This document shows positions 15,366-21,907 of a stretch of DNA of 24,240 nucleotides, in pieces. The notes under the pieces are model-generated. The model was not told where the DNA came from, did not search any database, and saw only the letters and a program-made list of their open reading frames with translations. The stretch's first letter is position 1; the number at the start of each line of letters is the position of its first letter. Location: contig CBFDCR010000075.1 in the NCBI GenBank assembly GCA_965603365.1, positions 1 to 24,240 on the forward strand. Reading direction: 5' to 3'. The translations under genes and the position numbers were made by a program. This DNA comes from JAHELQ01 sp965603365 (lineage in GTDB: Bacteria > Acidobacteriota > Aminicenantia > UBA2199).

Positions 15366-16268
15366 TCAACTTTCGGTTAATCGGACCGATAATGTCAGCA
15401 GTTGACGGTCACTGGTGCGGAATAGGCGCTCGAGGCGCTGGCTCCACCTCCTGTTGTAAAAGTAGACACTTTCCAGTTCATTCAGGGCCTTTTCGTCAAA
15501 ATTTTCCTGAATGCCGGACACCTCATGCCTGATTTCCCGCAGGGTACTCTCCTTTAAAGAGGAGATGTTATCGCCGGTGGGGAAGCGAGCCCCCTGCTGG
15601 ACAATCAACGCACTCTCCCTTTTTTTTTCGCTCAACTGGACATGGTGGTCCGGGTTCGCCTTTTTGAGTACTCTTTCCAGTAAATACATGGCCTCGATCT
15701 GGCCGTTGAAGTAATAGATATAGTAACGGGTATCCCCAAAGGGCTCCGAGCGTCTCCGGCGGATGTTAAGGCTCCCGGGTGACATCCCGGCAGCCGCAGG
15801 TGGATTGACGATCTCCAGGCCGGAATCCCCGGTGTAAAAATAGAGGGGCATGTGCAGCAGTCGGGACCTTAAGTCTTCCAGAAGAGCGACGCCGATGGCC
15901 CGAACCGCCTCGATCTGCCCCAGGGGGGTCTTTTCATAATCGGTGCCTTGCCAGACAAACCTGAAAAAGAACTCCTCTTCCCTGTGCCGTTCCTGTTCGA
16001 TTTCCCCGATCAGCCCCTCTTTTTCGCTCTCTATCTCCCCCGGTGCCAGGGTCATCTCCTTTAAGACCCTCCCCATATCCGCCGCGCTTAGGCCGCAGCC
16101 AAACAGGATCACGTAATCTTCGGTGGTATGGCCCCTGACCCTTGACTGGGGGAAGAAACGATGGCTCCTGGCGATGAGAATATGTTCAAATAGATGGGAG
16201 ATGCCTTGATTGGTCTCCGCGGCCGAACCGGTGGGAATCAAACAGACGGTATCGGTTTTTCTACTCAG
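15366..16268 (-). CDS. Short M16-type (PqqF-like) zinc metallopeptidase
   Basis: The reading frame contains GISHLFEHIL, the inverted zinc motif HxxEH of M16 (pitrilysin/insulinase) peptidases, then T-T-E-D-Y-V like the family's NAxTxxExT, and EGLIGEIEQERHREEEF with the third zinc-ligand Glu. The open frame reaches 16379, but those 37 extra codons only shadow the preceding gene. An AAAGGAG inside the previous gene's last codons stands six bases before CTG 16268, the only codon fitting a coupled start, giving 300 aa. That is shorter than usual (about 400 or more), and the His-to-Glu spacing is about 62 rather than 76, so a loop is trimmed. It is the last gene of the radical SAM operon; PQQ synthesis also uses M16 proteins to trim the modified precursor. 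Confidence 0.75.
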   Translation of the reverse strand: MSRKTDTVCLIPTGSAAETNQGISHLFEHILIARSHRFFPQSRVRGHTTEDYVILFGCGLSAADMGRVLKEMTLAPGEIESEKEGLIGEIEQERHREEEFFFRFVWQGTDYEKTPLGQIEAVRAIGVALLEDLRSRLLHMPLYFYTGDSGLEIVNPPAAAGMSPGSLNIRRRRSEPFGDTRYYIYYFNGQIEAMYLLERVLKKANPDHHVQLSEKKRESALIVQQGARFPTGDNISSLKESTLREIRHEVSGIQENFDEKALNELESVYFYNRRWSQRLERLFRTSDRQLLTLSVRLTES

Positions 16269-17037
16269 GCCAGACTCCTTTATAGGGATCGTACTGGCAA
16301 TGGGGGGGGGCGGCCAATAAGTCTCCAGCCTCCCTTCGGGCGATTTCCCGGCAGTCGAAGCAGGCATAGCGCAGTTCACAATCCTTGCATTTCTCCACCT
16401 TATCTTTGGTGAGCTGCCAGTATTCCTGCATTTTTTCGATCACCGCCGCGGGATCGTCTTTTCCGAGATCCCCCGCCTCGATCCCACTGTGAATACAGGG
16501 CCTGATCTTGCCATCGGCGGTGACCGCCATTTTCTGGCCCCAGCAACTGTTGAATTTCCGATTAAAGCCGTAAAAATCCTCTTCAATCTCGGCAAACTCG
16601 CTGTCCACCCTGGCGGCTTCCAGGCACTCCTCAAAATTTTTGTCTTTGCGGACCAGTTCCACAAAGGGGAATATCGGCGGCGGTGCCTCTTTTCCGTAAA
16701 AGATGATTTTGGCTAATTTAATGTCCCGGAATTTATGAATAACCAGTTGAAGATCGACGCCCTCTTCAAGTTCCAGTACGATGGAGACCTCATCGTCATC
16801 CTCCTCCAATTCCGCCGGGACTCCGGGTATCCAGGTATCTTCATCCAGCTCCAGGATCAGGCCTTCCTCTGCCAGAGACTTCATGAAATCGGGGATCTCG
16901 TCGTACTGTCCTCTCTCAAACTTCTCCAACACCTCGTTTTCCACCTGGAAGATGTCCCCTTTAAGGAAATCGATGATGGCGGTATTGGCCCGCCCCTTTT
17001 CCAGCAGCACATATTGATGAAACCGTTTGACCTTCAT
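16261..17037 (-). CDS. SPASM-domain maturation partner lacking radical SAM cysteines
   Basis: The 258-aa protein begins directly after the upstream TAA (TAAATG). Residues 1-75 resemble the N-terminal domain of peptide-maturase SPASM proteins (HQYVLLEKGRANTAIIDF, then FMKSLAEEGLILE). There is no CxxxCxxC, so it cannot hold the SAM-cleaving cluster. Residues 165-247 carry a seven-Cys SPASM pattern: Cys165 in NSCWGQK, Cys181 in GKIRPC, Cys217/220/226/229 in CKDCELRYACFDC and Cys247 in HCQYDPYKGVW. The C-terminal half resembles SPASM proteins of grasp-with-spasm and pseudo-radical-SAM peptide systems (recalled, not searched). It probably carries auxiliary [4Fe-4S] clusters and assists the radical SAM enzyme encoded just before it. 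Confidence 0.82.
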   Translation of the reverse strand: MKVKRFHQYVLLEKGRANTAIIDFLKGDIFQVENEVLEKFERGQYDEIPDFMKSLAEEGLILELDEDTWIPGVPAELEEDDDEVSIVLELEEGVDLQLVIHKFRDIKLAKIIFYGKEAPPPIFPFVELVRKDKNFEECLEAARVDSEFAEIEEDFYGFNRKFNSCWGQKMAVTADGKIRPCIHSGIEAGDLGKDDPAAVIEKMQEYWQLTKDKVEKCKDCELRYACFDCREIARREAGDLLAAPPHCQYDPYKGVWPE

Positions 17038-18336
17038 TTAGATGACCCCCTCCATTTCATTTTGAATACATTTTTCCAGGCCTTCTTTGATACTCCCTTT
17101 CATGTCCCGGCAAAAATTGGGATCCAATTCAAGTACCCCGTCCTTGGCAAAGGGCACAAAGCAGCGGAAACACAAAAACTTAAATTCACAGTCACCGCAC
17201 TCCCGCTGGACGAGGGTACAGAATTCTTCGAGCAGTCGGGACATTCGTCCAAAATCGAGTCCCTGCCACACATCGCCGAAGGGAAAGCGGTCATTCATCT
17301 TTTCGCAAACGTGGAATCTGCCGTCGGCATCGATAAACAACCGGCTGTCAAACAGACAGGTATTGGCAGTGGTGGCATAGCTGCGGATACTGAGGTTTTT
17401 CTTGATTTTCCCCAATCCGCTGGATAGGCCCCGTTCAATGGGGAACAGTTCTTGCTTATTTTTCATTTTGTCTTTAATTAAATTCATGACCTCTCGGTAA
17501 TCCGCCTGGGCCCGGGCCTCATCGAAGGGGTATTTATTGTAATAACAGGTATCGTATTCCCCCACAAAGCTGTACTGCAGCCGCTGCCGATTCACCAGAC
17601 TGTTCCGGGTAAAAAATTCGTAAAGTCGGCGGATGTCCAGATCCTGGGAATACACCGCTTCGAAGCCCACTCTCTTATCGTAATACTCCCTATTTTTTTC
17701 CTTGATCCGGGCCAGGTTGTTCATGATGACATCGAAAGAGCCGCGGCCGTCGGGGAACACCCGCTTGGCGTCGTGGTTTTCCCGGGGGCCGTCTAAGCTG
17801 ACGCTTATATTAAAATGATGATCGATTAAAAAGTCGATAATCTCGTCGCTGCAGACCGTCAAATTGGTGGTCATAAAAAACGTGGGTTTCCGGTGGACCA
17901 CTCTCTTCTCGATATATTCCACGAGCTCCTTGATTACCCCGAAGTTCAGCAGGGGCTCGCCGCCGTAAAAGGAAAATACCAGGTCCTTCTTGTTTCGCTC
18001 TTTGATGATACTTAGAATATAATCGAGTCCCCTCTTAGCGGTTTTAATGTCCAGGTGTTTTTCCGTCAACGGCCGCTGGTATTTATATGTCCCGCCGTAG
18101 ACACAATACTTGCACCTTAAGCTGCAATTCTGGGTGGTTTGAAATATAATCTGCCCCAGGTCCCTGAGAGTATGCCGGATCGCCTCTTCATCGGTCCTTT
18201 TTTCGACAACCTTGACCTTCTTCTTATCCCCGGCATGTTTCAAGAAATGATCTTTCAATTCCGTGTTAATAATCACGTTATACTCAGGCAAATAGCTGTG
18301 CTTTTGCTGGTTCAGGTAAACACATTTATCGTTCAT
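17038..18336 (-). CDS. Radical SAM/SPASM peptide maturase
   Basis: The 432-aa enzyme starts at ATG 18336 (AGGAG upstream). A leader-like N-terminal region of about 60 residues precedes the radical SAM domain, with the cluster motif CSLRCKYC at Cys71/75/78, the GGEP motif at 125-128 (FSFYGGEPLLNF), and LDGP at 181-184. A SPASM domain follows with Cys327, 344, 380, 383, 389, 392 and 409. Architecture and motif style (QTTQNC, YCVYGG) match maturases that modify ribosomal peptides, such as the Cys-rich-peptide (CcpM) and CXXX-repeat types. It lies 39 bp after the MFS gene and abuts the SPASM partner, so the four genes form one operon. The substrate and the chemistry (thioether, C-C or epimerisation) cannot be read from the sequence. 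Confidence 0.9.
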   Translation of the reverse strand: MNDKCVYLNQQKHSYLPEYNVIINTELKDHFLKHAGDKKKVKVVEKRTDEEAIRHTLRDLGQIIFQTTQNCSLRCKYCVYGGTYKYQRPLTEKHLDIKTAKRGLDYILSIIKERNKKDLVFSFYGGEPLLNFGVIKELVEYIEKRVVHRKPTFFMTTNLTVCSDEIIDFLIDHHFNISVSLDGPRENHDAKRVFPDGRGSFDVIMNNLARIKEKNREYYDKRVGFEAVYSQDLDIRRLYEFFTRNSLVNRQRLQYSFVGEYDTCYYNKYPFDEARAQADYREVMNLIKDKMKNKQELFPIERGLSSGLGKIKKNLSIRSYATTANTCLFDSRLFIDADGRFHVCEKMNDRFPFGDVWQGLDFGRMSRLLEEFCTLVQRECGDCEFKFLCFRCFVPFAKDGVLELDPNFCRDMKGSIKEGLEKCIQNEMEGVI

Positions 18337-18378
18337 CAAACACTCCTATCATAATTAAACCGATACCCGCCTCAGGCA

Positions 18379-19689
18379 TTAGGGCTTCTCCAGAATGTTT
18401 CCCTCCTTGCGATTGGCCCGCAGCAGCAGGATGGCAAATATCAAGCCGACCACCCCCAGGCAGGTAAACATGATCTGGCTGGCGGTATACGAATGGGTCA
18501 GGACCCTGAGCTTGCCGTTAAAGTAGTTGAATGAAAATAAGCCGATATTCTGGATGGCGGTCATCAGGCCGAAGGCGGTTCCTACCCTCTCCTTTCTGAC
18601 CACCAGGGGAATCGACGGCCACATGGCTGCCGGCACCAGTACGAACGCAGCGCCTAAGGCAATCATGGAGATGACCGGGTGAATATGCGTGATGCCCAGG
18701 AGTAGATGGCTGGGGATCATGATTAACGAGCCAAATACCATCAATGAGGCCCGCTTGCCGATTTTATCCACCAGCTTCCCGGCAAAGGGGGCAAAAATCA
18801 TGGAGGCGAAGATGATGATGGCGGTAATGCCGCCGGCGGTGTTAAACATATTCGCGAAGTTAAAAAACACCTTATGCAAAAATGTTCCCGACTGGGCAGC
18901 CACATCCTGTATCCCCCATTTCTCATTGAAGAACTTCACCGCCAGTGTTTGAAAGGGGAAAATGGCCGAGTAGAAGGTCACACACAGGATGGTCACATAC
19001 CAGAAGGTGGGCTTAAAATGACGAATATCTTTAAAAACGATTTTATCTTCCACCGCTCCATCCTTCAAACCGAGGAGCCGTTCACCCCGGCGATCCATGC
19101 CGATATAAACCAGGTTGGCCAGAAGGGAAATAAAACAGACTATTGTGGCCGCCAGCAGTGCATAAAACGGCGCACCGAAATGGCCGGCAATCACCTTACC
19201 GGTATTAAATGCAAATAGGCTGCCGATGCGGCTGACGGTGAGGGCAACGCCAAAGGCCAGTGCCAACTCTTTGCCCTTGAACCAGCGGGCCAGTATGGTG
19301 CTCTGGGCCACGATCAACGCTTCCGAACCGGCACCGTAAATGAACCGGCCGGCATAAATCATAGGAATACTCCGGGAAAAAGCCACAATGACCGCACCGA
19401 TCAAAACCATAATAGAAAAAATTAAACTGGACTTACGGGTGCCCAGGCGATCCAGTAATACACCGCCAAAAAAAACGGCAATAATGGCGGCGATGCTGTA
19501 CATGCTGTTGATGGTGCCGATATTGCTTTCATCTGCTCCCAGGCTTTGCATGAGGTCGCCCGAAATGGCGGCAATTATATCATAGGCAAAGTAGGTTCCC
19601 AACGAAAACATACTGACAATTATCAGGATGGTATATCGATAACCCTTTGACGCCGGGTGAAAGAATGAGTAGTCTGTTGTTTCGCTCAT
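18379..19689 (-). CDS. MFS transporter, MFSD1-like (putative dipeptide/peptide carrier)
   Basis: This 436-aa membrane protein with about 12 helices starts at ATG 19689, with AGGAG upstream; a TTG two codons earlier is less likely. It carries MFS motif A as GGVLLDRLGTRKSS near residue 80 and the segments GRFIYGAGSEALIVAQSTI, WFKGKELALAFGVALTVSRIGS and FPFQTLAVKFFNEKWG. These closely recall animal MFSD1 (GRFVFGxGGESLAVAQN, WFKGKELNLVFG, VFFTEKFG), a lysosomal dipeptide uniporter. It is the first gene of the operon with the radical SAM and M16 genes, so it may export or import a processed peptide. The similarity is from memory and needs a search. Confidence 0.88.
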   Translation of the reverse strand: MSETTDYSFFHPASKGYRYTILIIVSMFSLGTYFAYDIIAAISGDLMQSLGADESNIGTINSMYSIAAIIAVFFGGVLLDRLGTRKSSLIFSIMVLIGAVIVAFSRSIPMIYAGRFIYGAGSEALIVAQSTILARWFKGKELALAFGVALTVSRIGSLFAFNTGKVIAGHFGAPFYALLAATIVCFISLLANLVYIGMDRRGERLLGLKDGAVEDKIVFKDIRHFKPTFWYVTILCVTFYSAIFPFQTLAVKFFNEKWGIQDVAAQSGTFLHKVFFNFANMFNTAGGITAIIIFASMIFAPFAGKLVDKIGKRASLMVFGSLIMIPSHLLLGITHIHPVISMIALGAAFVLVPAAMWPSIPLVVRKERVGTAFGLMTAIQNIGLFSFNYFNGKLRVLTHSYTASQIMFTCLGVVGLIFAILLLRANRKEGNILEKP

Positions 19690-19781
19690 GGTCAAACACT
19701 CCTTTTATTCAAAAGACTACTATACTATATTTCGGGGAAAAAATAAAATAAAAATCATAAAAAGAGGGATCAATTTAAAAA

Positions 19782-19801
19782 CTGGAGTTACCCCAAAAAA
19801 T
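19782..19801 (+). repeat. Left copy of a 20-bp direct repeat flanking the array
   Basis: CTGGAGTTACCCCAAAAAAT is repeated with one mismatch at 20379-20398, about 600 bp to the right. Both copies also share a loosely similar A-rich continuation ending in GAACC. Together they bracket the 21-bp repeat array and the small gene. Confidence 0.6.
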
Positions 19802-19839
19802 AAAGGAACCGGAAGGGGACAGGCCAATTTTTCTACAAT

Positions 19840-20196
19840 AGAAGAGTAACAAAAAGCTATAACGGAGTAGAAAAAAGTTATAGTGCTGTAACTCTGAGTT
19901 ATAAAGAAGTAGGAAAAAGTTACAACGCTGTAACTCTGAGTTATAGAAGAGTAGGAAAAAGTTATAGCGCTGTAACTCAGAGTTATAGAAGAGTAACAAA
20001 AAGTTATAGCGCTATAGAAAAAAGTTATAAAGGAGTAACAAAAAGCTATAACGCTATAAAAAAAAGTTACAACTCTATAGGAAAAAGTTACAGCGTTATA
20101 AAAAAAAGTTACAGCGGAGTAGTAAAAAGTTATAACGCTATAGAAAAAGGTTACAGCCTTATAACTCTGAGCTATAGAAGAGTAGCAAAAAGTGAT
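19840..20196. repeat. Array of seventeen 21-bp repeats with a 42-bp dyad superperiod
   Basis: This fills most of the 524-bp gap between the MFS and 49-aa genes. Units of 21 bp (G-T-A/A-T-A, A-rich, AGTTAT/AGTTAC) run seventeen times without interruption. Every second unit centres on a palindrome such as GTTACAACGCTGTAAC (19919-19934) or TATAGCGCTATA (20005-20016); dyads begin at 19877, 19919, 19961, 20003, 20045, 20087 and 20129, exactly 42 bp apart. The plus frame is open from 19804 to 20268 and encodes seventeen heptads of type xx(V/I)xKSY, but it has no ATG, GTG or TTG before the array. The minus frame is also open (TTG at 20214 to 19720), with no ribosome site. Variation within units is often synonymous in the plus frame (AGT/AGC, TAT/TAC). 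A-runs of 4-8 bases recur at helical-turn multiples, so bent DNA is likely. Confidence 0.85.
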
Positions 20197-20213
20197 AAAT
20201 CGGAGGACATACA

Positions 20214-20363
20214 ATGTCTGTTTTTAAAAAGAGAGAGAAAGAAGATGGTGTTAAGCCCAAAGAATTAAAAGAATTAGCGGGAAGCCAGACAGAGAATGTG
20301 GGGGTGTCGGCATTGGGGTTAAAAGGCAGGAGAACCGGGGACGGCGGCGGCAGTTCGGAGTAA
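20214..20363 (+). CDS. 49-aa Gly-rich-tail peptide, candidate modified-peptide precursor
   Basis: An ATG at 20214 follows GGAGG seven bases upstream, directly after the repeat array. The peptide begins MSVFKKREKEDGVKPKELKE and continues with a 'GSQTENVGVSALGLKGRR' stretch and a tail TGDGGGSSE. It has no Cys, no Trp and no signal peptide. The first 20 residues are charged and helix-forming, like a leader. The RR before a short Gly/Ser/Asp-rich end resembles a leader-core junction. It is divergent from the radical SAM operon. I know no family for it. The strong ribosome site and leader-core look support a real gene; the precursor role is inference. Confidence 0.5.
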   Translation: MSVFKKREKEDGVKPKELKELAGSQTENVGVSALGLKGRRTGDGGGSSE

Positions 20364-20388
20364 CTCCTGTAAGAATGCCTGGAGTTAC
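20360..20388 (+). terminator. Hairpin at the end of the 49-aa gene
   Basis: GTAACTCC (20360-20367) pairs with GGAGTTAC (20381-20388) over a 13-base loop; the stop codon lies in the left arm. An A-run, not a T-run, follows. A second 8-bp hairpin (CCCAAAAC 20411-20418 with GTTTTGGG 20432-20439) lies shortly after. Confidence 0.3.
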
Positions 20389-20398
20389 CTCAAAAAAT
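20379..20398 (+). repeat. Right copy of the 20-bp direct repeat
   Basis: CTGGAGTTACCTCAAAAAAT matches the left copy at 19782-19801 in 19 of 20 bases and overlaps the right arm of the hairpin after the 49-aa gene. Confidence 0.6.
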
Positions 20399-20501
20399 TA
20401 AACCTGAACCCCCAAAACGTAGTTAAATAGGGTTTTGGGAATTTATGCAAGTGAGGAGCCTCTGATTTTTGAAAATGGGGGAACTTTCACGAATACCGAA
20501 G

Positions 20502-20531
20502 TTGACATCTATTAATTATTCTTGTTATAAT
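20502..20531 (+). promoter_or_regulatory. Consensus promoter of the cysteine-peptide/propeller operon
   Basis: A perfect TTGACA (20502-20507), an 18-base spacer and a perfect TATAAT (20526-20531) place the start near 20538. This is the best sigma70-type promoter in the window. Confidence 0.8.
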
Positions 20532-20562
20532 CTCCCTTCAAAATTAAAAAGGAGGTAACAAC

Positions 20563-20763
20563 ATGAAATCGAAAAAATTTATTAAATCCCTCCTCATTGT
20601 GCTACTGCTGATTGGCCTGGCTGTAGTTTTAATCATACCTACTCCTACCGATGCAATCGAGTTGCCCGGATTTAAAACTACGGGTAAATATGGAGATACA
20701 TGCGTTTGTGCGTGGTGGTTTTTCCCTGAATGCGGCTGTATTTTGATGTTTCCCGTCGAATAA
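20563..20763 (+). CDS. 66-aa secreted peptide with CxC-x7-CxC motif
   Basis: The start is fixed by AAGGAGG seven bases before the ATG. Residues 1-31 are a typical Sec signal peptide (MKSKKFIKSL, then a long Leu/Ile/Val core, then TPTDA). The mature part of about 35 residues is short and ends with Cys47, Cys49, Cys57 and Cys59, arranged CxC-x7-CxC around Trp-Trp-Phe-Phe-Pro, then a hydrophobic ILMFPVE end. It could form two disulfides or bind metal, or be modified. It is co-transcribed with the 6-bladed propeller gene 70 bp downstream. This recalls Bacteroidota loci where short NVEALA-type peptides precede 6-bladed propeller proteins, although the sequence itself is not NVEALA. No family was recognised. 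Confidence 0.75.
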   Translation: MKSKKFIKSLLIVLLLIGLAVVLIIPTPTDAIELPGFKTTGKYGDTCVCAWWFFPECGCILMFPVE

Positions 20764-20833
20764 AACGTAAACCCAGTATTCTTGCCAACTATTTCGGTAA
20801 AATTATTGCAGAAGGTGATAAGGATCATTAATA

Positions 20834-21904
20834 ATGAAGTGGAATAAATCTGTTTTATTTATTTTTATTTTCTTCTTGTTGTTGGCCCGGCCCCAAACCG
20901 GGGCAGAAGGCTTTTCATTGGTCGAACAGTGGCACCATGATACGGAAATATTCGGACATGTTCGTCACTCGATTGTGGATACGGACAACCATATAGTGGG
21001 AGATTTTTTTAAAATGCCAGATCAGCTTATATCGCCCCAGAGCGTGACGGCTTTTGCGCCCCGCGGCCAGGGCCCCGGCGACCTGATGAACTCCATGGCT
21101 CTATTCCCATACAGGGGAGATATCGCCATCGTGGAAATGGCGGGCAAAATCAAGGTATTCCGGAAAAAAGAGGGCACCTATGTCTGGAAAAAGACAGTCT
21201 GGTTGAAGAGAGGCAGGTACGCCCATATTGTCAGGGGAGGTATTTTCTGGGCCAACAAGTGGTTTCTGACGGGATTCAACTTCCTGGGTATGGAAAAAAA
21301 GACCGGCCGGTTTGCCCTGTTGACCGTCTATGATGAGGCGGGAGAGCACCTGAAAAATTTGTTGAAAGTGGAGTATAGCGGACCGAACAGACTCACGGAA
21401 CTGGACTATTATATTGTCGGCGTTGATGACCGAGTGTTCTTCCTGGCGGAAAATGAATTGAAAGTCAAGGTCATTGCCGCCGATGCGCTGAAAGTAATAA
21501 AGGAGGCACCATTAAAGGTCCCGGAGTTTTATAAGAAAATGCCCGCCGATTTCTACATTTTTAAGAGATACGATGATCCTTCGGAGAATTTTTCAAGAGA
21601 CATCGAGCACTGGAAGACCTCCTACTCCCGCATCACCGGCGTGGTGGTAGACGGGAATAACCTGGTGCTGCAGGTCAGAACCTGCCGTGACAAACTAAAG
21701 AGGTTTGCCCTGCTCTTTTATAATATCGACAACTTCAAGCTGGAGAGGACGGTTTTTATCGATGATTTTTTACTGGGAGCCAGGGAGGGCAAGTTTTACT
21801 GTTATGCCAACGGGAACCCGGGTTGGGATGAAGGTGCCGATCAATGTATCATCAATATCTACGGTTTCAAAGATAGAGCCGCGCCTCCGCCTCCCAACCC
21901 TTAA
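20834..21904 (+). CDS. Secreted 6-bladed beta-propeller protein
   Basis: The 356-aa protein has a signal peptide (MKWNKSVLFIFIFFLLLARPQTGA). The hallmark FAPRGQGPGDLMN near residue 75 matches the G-(K/R)-G-x-G-P-G-(E/D) turn of the 6-bladed propeller/DUF5128-like family. It is followed by strand repeats such as GDIAIVEMAGKIKVFRKKEG, RFALLTVYDEAGEHLKNLL and NNLVLQVRTCRDKLKRFALLFYN. Such proteins are exported and probably bind a peptide or glycan; no catalytic residues are visible. The tail is Pro-rich (APPPPNP). It shares a transcript with the 66-aa peptide, so the two likely work together outside the cytoplasm. Its stop lies three bases from the convergent restriction gene's stop. Confidence 0.8.
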   Translation: MKWNKSVLFIFIFFLLLARPQTGAEGFSLVEQWHHDTEIFGHVRHSIVDTDNHIVGDFFKMPDQLISPQSVTAFAPRGQGPGDLMNSMALFPYRGDIAIVEMAGKIKVFRKKEGTYVWKKTVWLKRGRYAHIVRGGIFWANKWFLTGFNFLGMEKKTGRFALLTVYDEAGEHLKNLLKVEYSGPNRLTELDYYIVGVDDRVFFLAENELKVKVIAADALKVIKEAPLKVPEFYKKMPADFYIFKRYDDPSENFSRDIEHWKTSYSRITGVVVDGNNLVLQVRTCRDKLKRFALLFYNIDNFKLERTVFIDDFLLGAREGKFYCYANGNPGWDEGADQCIINIYGFKDRAAPPPPNP

Positions 21905-21907
21905 TAA

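Noticed and set aside
16269..16379. Upstream extension of the M16 gene to an ATG at 16379
   Set aside because: The extra 37 residues are encoded within the SPASM gene in another frame, are Pro-rich and unlike M16 N-termini, and no ribosome site precedes that ATG.
19840..20196. CRISPR array interpretation of the 21-bp repeats
   Set aside because: There are no unique spacers; the units are contiguous and degenerate, and no cas genes are present.
19720..20214. 164-codon minus-strand frame through the repeat array as a membrane protein
   Set aside because: It starts with TTG without a ribosome site, ends in arbitrary sequence, and stays open only because the repeat unit is partly palindromic.
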